The position numbers were made by a program, and so were the translations under genes. This document shows, in pieces, positions 10,101-19,141 of a stretch of 64,000 bases of DNA. The DNA is from Vibrio maritimus (GTDB lineage Bacteria > Pseudomonadota > Gammaproteobacteria > Enterobacterales > Vibrionaceae), in contig NZ_CP090439.1 of the NCBI RefSeq assembly GCF_021441885.1, positions 1 through 64,000 on the forward strand, read 5' to 3'. Each line of letters opens with the position of its first letter. Positions within the stretch are counted from its first letter, which is position 1. The notes under the pieces were generated by a model. The model was given only the letters and a program-made list of their open reading frames with translations. It was not told the origin of the DNA and did no database searches.

Positions 10101-10237
10101 TCTAGAATCGAGCTCTTTCCTGAACCCGTCGGACCGTTGATAAGAAATAGTGGTGACTCACCCAAAGAGCGAAAATCTATCTGTTCGACACCAGAAAATG
10201 GGCCAAAGGCTTGCAGAGTCAGTTTAATCGGTTTCAT
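7193..10237 (-). CDS. sbcC: Exonuclease SbcCD, ATPase subunit SbcC
   Basis: SMC-like ATPase of 1014 residues that works with SbcD to open DNA hairpins and trim double-strand ends. Walker A is GPTGSGKSS near residue 35, the ABC signature LSGGESFMAALSLALG and Walker B TLFIDEGFGSLD are close to the C-terminus. Between them lie two long Gln/Glu-rich coiled coils interrupted at residues about 505-508 by the CPVC zinc hook. Start follows sbcD by five bases. Length agrees with the family. Confidence 0.96.
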   Translation of the reverse strand: MKPIKLTLQAFGPFSGVEQIDFRSLGESPLFLINGPTGSGKSSILDAICYALYGETTGSERTGDQMRCDYADAKLLTTITFEFELANVRYQITRSPDQEVPKQRGEGMTKKSHSAELINLDTDTLIASKPKQVATEIQTLIGLDVKQFRQVMVIPQGKFRELLTASSKERESIFGQLFQTQIYTTIERVLFERAAGIRKAKEEFDNQIKGALDVASIESEQHLIQVLAELTPIIEKSEAELKQAETARANAQQTLDAALQIEQKFTAKAELDHAQTRHNQRSDEIQQATLQLNAHKSALAIQSSYDSSVRLVKEVSVLSDRIKNGLTKISEAKAEKTKATANFEHAHQANEGMKASHQELFELKALIGRLKELDEKKIELTNASQQVQSLTANQAALSDQLKLITQQEEELNGSLTRAQKEKAQLNELTLALDLETKKQQSLLSLSSIEASLQEGLKQKAILMSSLSAQETEVKQAQQTRTEAEIQWHTGQAALLAASLETGSPCPVCGSLEHPKVAKSVEKAVTLDQVNALRDQEARANQALSGYKQKQTELESKLVSLSERKQDTLNSLGIEFTELPRFAETVNRNIAELTSQIAKLQAIDLDSLERQLKQSSDKRAQLQAKFEQQATLIAEATNVMQHLQGVVSSLMQSNNTGFDNAQAVVARQKVLEGDIAQKSKALEQSQESLKQASEMLAKFESHLETLQKDLGEREKERINAQNHWQSQLSSSPFTDENAFLNAKLVDAQAEELSQRIEQYQHDGIRIKEQLNLISAQIGEQTLPDVEQLKLVKSQMEETYQSALKQFQMYQSQFNNLTQVRKRIDALREQNEELDKQYQVVGTLSDVANGRTGNKISLHRFVLGVLLDDVLIQASQRLRLMSKGRYDLKRKEARTKGNAGSGLDLIVEDAYTGKWRDVATLSGGESFMAALSLALGLSDVVQSYSGGIRLDTLFIDEGFGSLDPESLDLAVQTLVELQQSGRTIGIISHVSELKEQMPLRLDVHASRVGSTVSLVN

Positions 10238-10242
10238 TCTAC

Positions 10243-11391
10243 TTACTGCTCCTCCGTCTGTTTACGCAGTGACTGTAATACATCCGAGACCATGTCGGTT
10301 TGGTCTTCTGTCATTGCATCACCCTGAACCTCAAGGAAGAAGTCTTGGAACATATCGATCTCTGAGCGCCCTAGCCTCGCTTGCCCCATTTCGGTCTCTA
10401 CGCCAATCAGCATGCCAGGCTTCTCTAAATGAAGTACATTGGGATACACCTCGCGAAGCTTCGCCATTGGGTCTAGGATCGCGTGTTTGTCCGTCAGCCT
10501 GACTAACAGATAGTCATCTGCATTTGGGTCTTGCTTACCCTGCTCAATAAGGTCGAGGAGGTCACCTTCGATAATACGCATATCGTGAGGTGCCGTAAGG
10601 GGTATGGTTGATATCACAGGCTCAGTTTTGCCAGGAGAAAGCTCAACCAAGGTCATACCTTTGTTGTGAAACTGCTCAGAGAAGGAATATTTCATTATCG
10701 ACCCGGAATATCGTATGTGCTCGGCTCCGCGCTTTTGCGCCTGATGCAAATGACCCAGAGCGACATAATCGAACTGCTTAAAGTGCTCATAACTGACTCG
10801 ATCAGCACCACCAATTGAAAGCGTACGCTCAGATTCGCACGTCTGCGCTCCATCTATAAAGCAGTGGCTCAGTAGGACATTTTGCGTTGAATAATCCACC
10901 ACTGCATTTAATTGTTCAGCCATATGTTGGTGGGCTTCATCGTGATTACTGACCGATACTTTGTAGTGATGGCGTACTTGCTCAGGATCGGCATAAGGCA
11001 ACCCATAAAAGAACACCGTATGGCCCTGCTTGGCGGTGATTTCTATCGGGGTGGTGATTTGTTCTAATGAGCTAATGATATGCAGACCCGCTTGGCCAAA
11101 CTGTCTTGAGCCGAACCCGAGTCTTTTGGCCCCGTCGTGATTTCCAGAGATCATGATGACAGGGATAGCAAGATCTTGAACCACGTGATTCAAAAACTCA
11201 TCTAAAACTTCAATGGCAGACGTTGGCGGTACAGAGCGATCGTAGACATCCCCTGCAATAAGCAGTGCATCAATATCATGCGTAGCCAAGTAGTGTTTAA
11301 TTTGTTCGAGGACGTGTTTCTGGTCGTCGAGTAGAGACACGTTGTGAAACTGACGACCGAGGTGCCAATCGGAAGTGTGGATAAATTTCAT
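10243..11391 (-). CDS. sbcD: Exonuclease SbcCD, nuclease subunit SbcD
   Basis: Mre11-type metallophosphoesterase of 382 residues, the nuclease partner of SbcC. The metal ligands appear in order: SDWHLGRQFHN (residues 7-17), AGDVYDR, SGNHDGAKRLGFG, then LLSHCF and ALGHLHQAQ. The C-terminal capping domain follows. It is the first gene of the operon. The 121-base gap upstream to the histidine kinase gene holds its promoter; I see no obvious operator there. Confidence 0.96.
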   Translation of the reverse strand: MKFIHTSDWHLGRQFHNVSLLDDQKHVLEQIKHYLATHDIDALLIAGDVYDRSVPPTSAIEVLDEFLNHVVQDLAIPVIMISGNHDGAKRLGFGSRQFGQAGLHIISSLEQITTPIEITAKQGHTVFFYGLPYADPEQVRHHYKVSVSNHDEAHQHMAEQLNAVVDYSTQNVLLSHCFIDGAQTCESERTLSIGGADRVSYEHFKQFDYVALGHLHQAQKRGAEHIRYSGSIMKYSFSEQFHNKGMTLVELSPGKTEPVISTIPLTAPHDMRIIEGDLLDLIEQGKQDPNADDYLLVRLTDKHAILDPMAKLREVYPNVLHLEKPGMLIGVETEMGQARLGRSEIDMFQDFFLEVQGDAMTEDQTDMVSDVLQSLRKQTEEQ

Positions 11392-11512
11392 TCAGTTCAA
11401 TTTGTTATGGTCCAACCTTAGCATGCAGTATATCACTGGACGCGCAGTGACGTCTGCAAACATGCTAGAGGTTGGTCAAACATTGAGGTGAATGAGAGCG
11501 CAAACTATGCGC

Positions 11513-12805
11513 CTAGTTCGATGCCTCTTTAGGCAGAACTAGTGTGAAGCAAGCACCGCCTAACTCACTGTGGCTGACTTCTACATCGCCACTGTGACGA
11601 AGCATAATATGCTTAACGATAGCAAGGCCAAGCCCATAACCACCTGAAGCGCGATCTCGTGCTTTGTCGACGCGATAGAATGGGTCAAACAAACGCTCCC
11701 AGTGCTCTGGGTCAACACCAATGCCGTCATCATGGACTTCAATCGCGACTTGATCATCATCTTCAGTGAGTTTTACAAGGATCTTGTTCTGTTTGTAACG
11801 CTTAGCATTACTAATCAGATTCACCAACGCGCGACAGACGAGAAATCTGTCCATATCGACTATGATGTCTTGCGCATCGACCTGTAACTCAAAACTCTGA
11901 CCAAGTTGATTTTGCCATTTGTCTTGATGCTCAAGTAACCAAGCGGCAATATCGATACTTTCGACATCCAAAGCTGCGTCTGGTCGCTCTACTCGTGCAT
12001 AGTACAAGAGCTCATCAACCAGATGTTCCATCTCTTCGGTATCTTCAATGATACTTGCGAGTTGTTTTTTCGCATCAGGGTCGGTGATTTGCTCCATCAG
12101 CACTTCGCTTTGCCACTGAATTCTAAAGATCGGCGTGCGCAGCTCATGAGCAACGGCATTCGTGAGCGCCTTGTTGCTCACCATGAGGTTAGCGATTTTT
12201 GTCGCCATACGGTTAAAGGTTCGATTAAGTCGACCTAGCCTCACCCACTGCTTTTCCGATGCTCTAGCCTCAAAGTTTCCACTCGCAAATTCGATGGCAG
12301 TCTTCTCTAAAACCCGCAATCGACGGCTTAAGAACCAGATAAGCACAAAGCTAAATGCAACGAATCCGGCAAGGAAGAATAACCATACAGAATCATTAGC
12401 AAATTCAATCGCCTTTAATAGCTCTGAGTCTGGATCATCAGACATATGGAAGTAGTTTGGATTGTTATCAAACTTTAGCCATAGATGATCATCGTCATCG
12501 AGCAGGAAATGGACGCCCGGATTTTGATTAAAGTGCTCTGCAATCTCTTCAGGAAGTTGCTCCACGGAATGGGCATCAAGAAGTCGATGGGTCTTTTCAG
12601 CAAAAGAGGTGAGCAGTTCAATTGCTTTCTCGTCGCTCTCATTGGTTGAGACATGATTCATGATGTCTCTGAATGCTTCAACTCTTAAGTTAGCATCAAC
12701 CAGATCAACGTCAGTTTTACCGTAAATAACGTACTCATAGCCAAAAATACTCGCTGCGAACAGCAAGATAAGACCAATGAGTGACTCAAGAAACAGGCGC
12801 CACAC
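11513..12805 (-). CDS. Sensor histidine kinase (RstB-like)
   Basis: Inner-membrane kinase of 430 residues. Two transmembrane helices (residues about 5-24 and 140-160) enclose a short acidic periplasmic domain. A HAMP-like linker, the phospho-acceptor H220 in AVAHELRTPIFRIQWQ, and an ATPase domain with N and G boxes (NLISNAKRYKQ, DDGIGVD, GGYGLGLAIVKHI) follow. The start is a GTG at 12803-12805. It lies 11 bases after the response regulator in one operon. The architecture and partner resemble E. coli RstAB, but the stimulus is unknown. Confidence 0.88.
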   Translation of the reverse strand: MWRLFLESLIGLILLFAASIFGYEYVIYGKTDVDLVDANLRVEAFRDIMNHVSTNESDEKAIELLTSFAEKTHRLLDAHSVEQLPEEIAEHFNQNPGVHFLLDDDDHLWLKFDNNPNYFHMSDDPDSELLKAIEFANDSVWLFFLAGFVAFSFVLIWFLSRRLRVLEKTAIEFASGNFEARASEKQWVRLGRLNRTFNRMATKIANLMVSNKALTNAVAHELRTPIFRIQWQSEVLMEQITDPDAKKQLASIIEDTEEMEHLVDELLYYARVERPDAALDVESIDIAAWLLEHQDKWQNQLGQSFELQVDAQDIIVDMDRFLVCRALVNLISNAKRYKQNKILVKLTEDDDQVAIEVHDDGIGVDPEHWERLFDPFYRVDKARDRASGGYGLGLAIVKHIMLRHSGDVEVSHSELGGACFTLVLPKEASN

Positions 12806-12816
12806 AGTAACTAACC

Positions 12817-13521
12817 CTACGCTTTCCAGCCGTCAGCAACGAACAAATAGCCTTTACCACGAACGGTAATAATGCCTTTCGGATTGGTCGCGTCGTCAAA
12901 TAATTTTTTACGGAGCGTCACAATACGGTTATCGATAGTACGATCGATGCCATCGTAGTCGATACCGCGCAGCTGGCGCGTAAGGTAATCACGCGATAGC
13001 ACGTCTCCAGCAGATTTGGCCAATAGCCACAGCAAATCAAACTCACTATCCGTAAGCGAGACTGCGCTCTCTGCGAGATGACAACTGCGGCTACTTTGGC
13101 AAATCTTTAAGCGACCGATTTGAATCGTATTCGACTCAGCGGCTAGGCCTTCGTCCGTTGGGCGACGAAGTAAGTTTCTCACTCTGGCGAGCAATACTCG
13201 TGGTTTAATAGGTTTAGAGACAAAATCATCTGCTCCGGTCTCCAATGCGGCAACGTGGTCAAAATCGTCATCGCTCGCGGTAAGCATCAAGATTTTACCG
13301 TTGTAGCTGTCACGCACTTCGCGGCAGATCGATAGACCGTCTTGGCCTGGGAGCATTAAATCAAGGATTGTTACGTCTGGTTGAAACGATTCAATCAGTT
13401 CCACTGACTCGTTTCCTTCATGAACTGTTTTTACTTCAAAACCTTGCGTTTTAAAGTAGTCACCAAGCATCGCATTTAGCTTTTCATCATCTTCTACGAT
13501 TAACAGTTTTTGATTTACCAT
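12817..13521 (-). CDS. OmpR/PhoB-family response regulator (RstA-like)
   Basis: Response regulator of 234 residues. The receiver domain carries the acidic pocket VEDDEKL (residues 9-12), the phospho-acceptor D54 in TILDLMLPGQDG, the switch Thr (LMLTASD) and the conserved Lys in VSKPIKP. Residues about 130-232 are a winged-helix DNA-binding domain (LTDSEFDLLWLLAKSAGDVLSRDYL, RTIDNRIVTLRKKL, ITVRGKGYLF). Partner of the adjacent kinase. A gapped inverted repeat (GAATAC...GTATTC, 13574-13616) lies upstream and could be an autoregulatory site. Confidence 0.92.
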   Translation of the reverse strand: MVNQKLLIVEDDEKLNAMLGDYFKTQGFEVKTVHEGNESVELIESFQPDVTILDLMLPGQDGLSICREVRDSYNGKILMLTASDDDFDHVAALETGADDFVSKPIKPRVLLARVRNLLRRPTDEGLAAESNTIQIGRLKICQSSRSCHLAESAVSLTDSEFDLLWLLAKSAGDVLSRDYLTRQLRGIDYDGIDRTIDNRIVTLRKKLFDDATNPKGIITVRGKGYLFVADGWKA

Positions 13522-13836
13522 CGTTCAATCCACTACATCTATCGAATTTGCCGCAAAGATACATAAATTTACAGAATACTACAAACCTCAATTATTCTAG
13601 TTTTGTAGGTGTATTCTTATTGAGAATCTCGTTACAAATCACTAACAAACAAGAGTTTAGCTATATTTTACAGTCACTTAAGAATTGACTATTAATCGTT
13701 CAATCAACGATGATGGTTAAAAAGGCTTGATTAACTGATTCTGTTGATAATGTAGAGAATTGTCAGGACACCTTGACAGTCGATTACAAAACAAAAGCCC
13801 CTCAAAGGAGGGGCTTTTTAATGAGTTCTATGTTAA
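13522..13836. other. Promoter region of the two-component operon
   Basis: No gene is visible in this 315-base AT-rich stretch. It holds the upstream region of the response-regulator operon, including an imperfect inverted repeat at 13574-13616, and at its far end the terminator of the RND pump at 13794-13820. Confidence 0.5.
13794..13820 (-). terminator. Terminator after the RND pump
   Basis: AAAAGCCCCTC and GAGGGGCTTTT form a perfect stem with a four-base loop, flanked by T and A runs, so it can work in both directions. It lies 16 bases beyond the pump stop codon. Confidence 0.9.
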
Positions 13837-16800
13837 TTACTCATCGTCTTCTAGTGGCACCAGTTTAGTGTTTCCACCATGGATCTTTTCACGACGATGC
13901 TGGATAAGCGCATAGAAGCCAGGGATAAGGAACGTACCTGCCAATAGCACACACAGTAGACCACCAACTAGGGAGATACCTAGTGAGTTTTGACTGATGT
14001 GACCTGCGCCCGATGCGAAGATCAGTGGAATCATGCCTAGGATAAACGACCAAGAGGTCATGTTTACCGCACGGAAACGCAACATACCACCGCGCACTGC
14101 CGCATCATCAACTGGAACATCTTTCTCTTCACGTTCAATTTTGGCGAACTCTACGATAAGAATCGCGTTCTTCGCCGCCATCGCTATGAGTAGAACAAGA
14201 CCTATCTGAGCGTATAAGTTCAACGGAATACCCGCTAGGTTCAACGCTATAAACGAGCCTAGTGTTGCCACCGGCACCACAAGTATGATGGCAAGCGGGA
14301 TACCCCAACTCTCATACTGAGCAACCATGAATAGGTAGATAAAGATCAGAGCAAGCGCAAACGCATAGATGGCTTGGTTACCTGCTAGGATTTCTTGATA
14401 AGCCATACCTGTCCATTCGTACTGGTAACCCATTGGCAGTACTTCTGCAGCCACACGTTCCATTGCAGCGATCGCATCACCACTTGAGTAACCCGGTGCT
14501 GGTTGACCCTGGATTACCGCACTGCGGTACATGTTGTAACGCCACGCTACATCTGGTTCAAAGACCTGCTCGTAAGACACTAGCGTGCTTAGCGGGATCA
14601 TCTCACCTTTAGATGAGCGAACGTGGAATAGTTGAAGATCGTCCATACCACTACGGTATTCAGCATCGGCTTGCATCGTCACGCGGAAGTTCTTACCAAA
14701 CATGGTGAAGTCATTCACGTACAACGAACCTAAGTTACCCTGTAGCGTTTGGAATATCGACGATAGTGGGATACCCAATTGCTGCGCTTTCTCACGGTCA
14801 ATGTCGACATAATAGTGCGGAACATTGGCACGGAAAGTACTAAAGGTATAAGCGATCTCTGGCTGTTGGTTCGCAGTTTGAATCACATCCTGCATAACCA
14901 TCGCGAGATCCGTTCGGCTTCGACCCAGTGTATCTTCCAACACAAATTCAAAACCAGACGCCGCACCCATACCAGGAACTGCAGGAGGACCCATTGCAAA
15001 CACAACCGCGCCCGGAATTTGCTGAGCAGCCATACCGTTAATACGCGCAGCAATAGCGTTCGAAGAGTGATCCCCTTCAAAACCATTACGGGTATCCCAG
15101 TCTTTTAGCTTGATGAACAGCGATGCACCATTCGATGCTGCCGCGCCAGTCATAAACGCGTAGCCGTTCGCCACTGTGATACCATCGATACCAGGCTCTT
15201 GCTCAACCAAGTTAACCAACTTATCGGTTGTTTCTGTAGTACGTGACAGAGAAGCTGAATCTGGTAGCTGAACGTTAACCAACAAGATACCTTTATCTTC
15301 CTGCGGTACAAACGCCGTGGAGGTGTTTTTCGCAAGGAAGGTTACTGCGCCAACCGCAATAATAAAGAAGGTAACCAGCAATACTGCCTTCTTCACTAGG
15401 AAACCAGCAACTTGACCGTAGCGTAGTGTAATACGCTCTAGTGCGCGGTTAAACGTTTGGAACCAGCGAGCCGTATTGCCACCACCCTTCTTCAGTACCA
15501 ACGAACAGAGTGCTGGCGACAGTGTTAGAGCGTTGATCGAAGAGATAACTACCGAAATACAGATAGTCAGGGCAAACTGACGATACATAATGCCGGTAAT
15601 ACCTGGTAACAGCGTTACCGGAATGAATACCGCAAGTAGTACCAACGTCGAGGTAATGATTGGCCCCGTCACCTCTTTCATCGCGATCAGAGTCGCTTTT
15701 CTAGGTGACATATCTGGATTGCGTTTCATGATGGTATCAACGTTCTCGATAACAAGAATCGCATCATCCACCACGATACCAATTGCTAGGATGATACCAA
15801 ATAGCGTCACCGTGTTTACGGTAAAGCCGGTCATGTTCATCACAGCAAAGGTACCGATAAGCGATACAGGAATCGCAACAACCGGAATAAGCGTCGCACG
15901 AGCACTACCAAGGAATAGGTACGTTACCGCAATAACCAGAATGATCGCTTCGATTAGAGTCTTAACTACCCCTTTGATTGACTCAGCAACAAACACGGTC
16001 GTATCGTAACTGGTCTCATAAGCCATACCCTCAGGGAAGTTCACACTCAAGCGCTCAAGAAGGTCCATCACCGCCTTGCCACTTTCTAGTGCGTTTGCAT
16101 CCGATTGAAGGTTTAGCGCCACGATAGAAGCGTCTTCACCGCGGAACTGACCACTACCATCGTAGAACTTCTTACCAAGTTCGACACGAGCGACGTCTTT
16201 AAGGTAAACCGTTGAGCCATCTGGGTTTGCACGCAGAACGACGTTCTCAAACTCACCAATAGACTCTAGACGACCTTTGGTTACTAGGTTGAACTGCACT
16301 TCTTGCGGGTTAGCGTAAGGCGCTGCACCCACTCGACCTGCTGCGACCTGCACGTTTTGTTCAGCCAGCGCTGCATAAACGTCAGAGGTGGTCATTTTTA
16401 GGTTGGCAAGCTTGTCAGGGTCTAGCCAAACACGCATTGCATACTCACCACCACCGATTACGTTAACTTCACTGATGCCCTTAACGCGAGCAAGCTGATC
16501 TTTAACGTTCAGGTTGATGTAGTTAATCAGGAACTTGTCATCATAACGACCGTCTGGCGAGTAGAAGTTCAATACCATCAGTAGGTCAGGAGAACGTTTT
16601 TTCACCGTGACACCAACCATACGAACTTCTTGAGGCAGTTTCGATTCAATCTGCGACACTCGGTTCTGTACATTAACCTGAGCCATGTCAGGGTCGGTAC
16701 CGATGTCAAACGTCACATTGAGGTTATATGAGCCATCGTTTGCACTCTTTGAAGACATGTAAATCATATCTTCAACACCGTTCACCGAGGTTTCTATCGG

Positions 16801-16992
16801 ATCGGCTATCGCCTCCTCTACTACCTCTGCACTTGCACCTGTATAGAATGCCGTGACACTGACCGATGGCGGACTGATTTTTGGATACTCAGCAACAGGC
16901 AACACCATCAAAGAGATGGCACCTGCTAGCGTGAGTATGATTGAAATGACCAAAGCAAACTTTGGCCTTTGAATAAAGAAACGACTTAGCAT
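13837..16992 (-). CDS. RND multidrug efflux permease (HAE1 family)
   Basis: Inner-membrane proton-driven drug pump of 1051 residues. It has the AcrB layout: FFIQRPKFALVISIILTLAG at the start, two large periplasmic loops, and 12 transmembrane helices. The essential Asp pair in TM4 is present (LAIGIVVDDAILVIENV), as are the TM10 region (MAAKNAILIVEFA) and MTSWSFILGMIPL. It lies three bases after its adaptor. No outer-membrane channel gene is in the pair, so it likely shares a TolC elsewhere. Substrates cannot be read from sequence. Confidence 0.95.
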   Translation of the reverse strand: MLSRFFIQRPKFALVISIILTLAGAISLMVLPVAEYPKISPPSVSVTAFYTGASAEVVEEAIADPIETSVNGVEDMIYMSSKSANDGSYNLNVTFDIGTDPDMAQVNVQNRVSQIESKLPQEVRMVGVTVKKRSPDLLMVLNFYSPDGRYDDKFLINYINLNVKDQLARVKGISEVNVIGGGEYAMRVWLDPDKLANLKMTTSDVYAALAEQNVQVAAGRVGAAPYANPQEVQFNLVTKGRLESIGEFENVVLRANPDGSTVYLKDVARVELGKKFYDGSGQFRGEDASIVALNLQSDANALESGKAVMDLLERLSVNFPEGMAYETSYDTTVFVAESIKGVVKTLIEAIILVIAVTYLFLGSARATLIPVVAIPVSLIGTFAVMNMTGFTVNTVTLFGIILAIGIVVDDAILVIENVDTIMKRNPDMSPRKATLIAMKEVTGPIITSTLVLLAVFIPVTLLPGITGIMYRQFALTICISVVISSINALTLSPALCSLVLKKGGGNTARWFQTFNRALERITLRYGQVAGFLVKKAVLLVTFFIIAVGAVTFLAKNTSTAFVPQEDKGILLVNVQLPDSASLSRTTETTDKLVNLVEQEPGIDGITVANGYAFMTGAAASNGASLFIKLKDWDTRNGFEGDHSSNAIAARINGMAAQQIPGAVVFAMGPPAVPGMGAASGFEFVLEDTLGRSRTDLAMVMQDVIQTANQQPEIAYTFSTFRANVPHYYVDIDREKAQQLGIPLSSIFQTLQGNLGSLYVNDFTMFGKNFRVTMQADAEYRSGMDDLQLFHVRSSKGEMIPLSTLVSYEQVFEPDVAWRYNMYRSAVIQGQPAPGYSSGDAIAAMERVAAEVLPMGYQYEWTGMAYQEILAGNQAIYAFALALIFIYLFMVAQYESWGIPLAIILVVPVATLGSFIALNLAGIPLNLYAQIGLVLLIAMAAKNAILIVEFAKIEREEKDVPVDDAAVRGGMLRFRAVNMTSWSFILGMIPLIFASGAGHISQNSLGISLVGGLLCVLLAGTFLIPGFYALIQHRREKIHGGNTKLVPLEDDE

Positions 16993-16995
16993 CTA

Positions 16996-18129
16996 TTACG
17001 CACCTTGATCTGCTGGCTTCGACTCATCGATTCGAACAGGCACGCCATTCCTTACACGCTGTAAGCCTTGAGTGATGACAACATCAGTCGGTTTCAGTCC
17101 TGATTGGATGATGATGCCAGTTTCAACTTGAGTACCAAGTACAACATTGCGACGCTCAGCAACGTTACCTTCCGTTACAACCATAACGAAATCGCCTTCA
17201 AGGTCGGTCTGAACCGCACGGCGTGGAACTGTCACTACGTCAATCGCTTCTTTTTCCATCAGTTCAACACGAACGTGCTGACCTGGAAGTAAGCGCTGCT
17301 CTGGGTTTTCAACAATGGCACGCATCGCCAATGTACCCGTGTTTAGGTTGATACGGTTACCCAAGAAGTCGATCTTGCCTTGCTGATCAAATACTCGGCC
17401 ATCTTCTAGAATGATATTAACCGCAACACCATTAGACTCGTCTGAGCCGTCACCTTCGATGGCATCCATACCCAATGCAAGACGCTCACGCTCACTGATG
17501 CTGAACGATGCGTAGATAGGATCCATACTCACCAGCGTCGTCAACACGCCTGATGAAGGAGAAAGCAGATCACCAGTACTGACTTTGCTGTCGGAAATAC
17601 GACCCGTGAATGGTGCACGAATGGTGGTATAAGAAAGGTTCACTTCAGCTACTTTTAGCTGAGCTTTACCCGCTTCAAGTTGCGCTCGAGCGCTCATTAA
17701 CGTTGCCGTTAATGCATCGAACTCAGCTTGAGAAATATTGTTGGATTTAACGAGGTTTTTGCCACGCTCAAAATCAAGCTCAGCTTTTTTTAGAGCCGCT
17801 TCAGCTTCGGAGACCATCGCTTTCGCGCTAGCTACCTGAGCTTCGAAAGAAGAAGGTTCAATGGTGTATAACTCTTGACCTTTTTCGACAATTTGACCTT
17901 CTTGGAAATGACGTTCCATCAAGTAGCCCGTTACCTGAGCGGTAATGGCAGTATCTTCTACCGCGTCCATACGTCCAATGTAAGACTTGCTTTGTTGATG
18001 TGGGACGACCTCTACGGCAGTAGTCTGCACAAGAGGTGCTGGCGCGTTTTGCGTCGCTGTTGTTGATTCACCGCAACCTGCTAAGAACAGTGCAGAGATA
18101 ACGCTAGCAACTAGTATTTTTCTAGGCAT
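16996..18129 (-). CDS. RND efflux periplasmic adaptor (membrane fusion lipoprotein)
   Basis: Adaptor of 377 residues that links the pump to an outer-membrane channel. A lipoprotein signal ends in LFLAGC (Cys near residue 19). The lipoyl half-motifs (AVEDTAITAQVTGYLMERHFQEGQIVEKGQELYTIE and the later SYTTIRAPFTGRISDSKVSTGDLLSPSSGVLTTLV) flank a helical hairpin, residues about 85-150. AcrA/MexA-like in length and order. Forms an operon with the downstream permease. No local TetR or LysR repressor is encoded beside it. Confidence 0.93.
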   Translation of the reverse strand: MPRKILVASVISALFLAGCGESTTATQNAPAPLVQTTAVEVVPHQQSKSYIGRMDAVEDTAITAQVTGYLMERHFQEGQIVEKGQELYTIEPSSFEAQVASAKAMVSEAEAALKKAELDFERGKNLVKSNNISQAEFDALTATLMSARAQLEAGKAQLKVAEVNLSYTTIRAPFTGRISDSKVSTGDLLSPSSGVLTTLVSMDPIYASFSISERERLALGMDAIEGDGSDESNGVAVNIILEDGRVFDQQGKIDFLGNRINLNTGTLAMRAIVENPEQRLLPGQHVRVELMEKEAIDVVTVPRRAVQTDLEGDFVMVVTEGNVAERRNVVLGTQVETGIIIQSGLKPTDVVITQGLQRVRNGVPVRIDESKPADQGA

Positions 18130-18256
18130 TGAAACACCCTATTTATCTTCTGAAATTGGAACAAGCTTTGGCAGACTAACAAATCACAAGTCCGATGAAT
18201 GTCCGAGAAGTATTAATAGTTACTACGAAAGTGTTTCAAAATATAACAAGCTGTTT

Positions 18257-19111
18257 TTACGACGCTTTTTCACTTTCCGGCGGGAACGCGAGATCATGTA
18301 ATGTCATAAAATCAGAACGAATTTCTTGCTCTAGGTGCGTGGCGAGTTCTGTTGGGCAAAAAATCATGACATGGACGATTTGCTCGCCCGTCGCGCCACT
18401 TGAGATATGAATATGTGGCTCAGAGCCCGGTAGGTCTACGCCGGCATGTTTTTCTATGACGCCGTTATAACGCCTAGCAACATCGATAAAACTCTCGCTA
18501 TGGTGCTCTATTTTAGCCGTCAGTTCTGGTAGCAGTGGGAATAGGTTTTTAAACCCTGGAACTATTATAGAGAAGCCATGGTAAACATAGCGCTTCATAA
18601 AGTTAAGATTCTTTACCGGATAAGTAAAAAACATGCTGTTAGGTAGAGTTATGGTTTTTCCTGTGAAATGGTATTGACCATGATAAAGATCGATCTCTTG
18701 TATCACGGTCGCCATCAAATTATGTTCGATGACTTCTCCACTCGTCTTCCCAACTTCAATCCAATCACCGATGCGAAAAGACCGAGAGCTCGCGCGCTGA
18801 ATCGATCCCGTGAAACACAGAATAATTTCTTTGGAAGCCACCACAATAGCAACAGCAATCGCCGTCACCGAGAGCGCAAACTCGCTGATTTCTGACTTCC
18901 AGACCAAGAACAAGGTCACTACGATAATGGCGAACGAGCCATTTTTAGTGCGCGACATCCATTTACGTTGGTCCTCAGACAAAAACGCCACATCGCCCCG
19001 TATTCCTGACAGCGTTATGCGGCGTATTACGAGTATGAGAGTGACAACCAAGACGCTCAACAGCAGTTTGTTTTCTGCCAAAAATGTGATGATTTTCTGA
19101 ACGTCTTCCAT
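18257..19111 (-). CDS. MscS-family mechanosensitive channel
   Basis: Membrane protein of 284 residues. Three hydrophobic helices occupy residues about 15-32, 58-72 and 77-98, the last followed by the polar pore-lining segment. The MscS beta domain follows (FRIGDWIEVGKTSGEVIEHNLMATVI, GKTITLPNSMFF), then a soluble C-terminal domain that ends without the usual alpha/beta signature. The family role is solute release on hypo-osmotic shock or signalling. It lies alone between the efflux operon and pepT. Confidence 0.85.
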   Translation of the reverse strand: MEDVQKIITFLAENKLLLSVLVVTLILVIRRITLSGIRGDVAFLSEDQRKWMSRTKNGSFAIIVVTLFLVWKSEISEFALSVTAIAVAIVVASKEIILCFTGSIQRASSRSFRIGDWIEVGKTSGEVIEHNLMATVIQEIDLYHGQYHFTGKTITLPNSMFFTYPVKNLNFMKRYVYHGFSIIVPGFKNLFPLLPELTAKIEHHSESFIDVARRYNGVIEKHAGVDLPGSEPHIHISSGATGEQIVHVMIFCPTELATHLEQEIRSDFMTLHDLAFPPESEKAS

Positions 19112-19141
19112 GGTCGCCTACTGCTGCATTATGAATGTCTC

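Noticed and set aside
13755..13782. TGTCA...TGACA imperfect palindrome considered as a TetR-type operator for the RND pump
   Set aside because: It lies downstream of the pump, only the outer five bases are symmetric, and no TetR gene is nearby.
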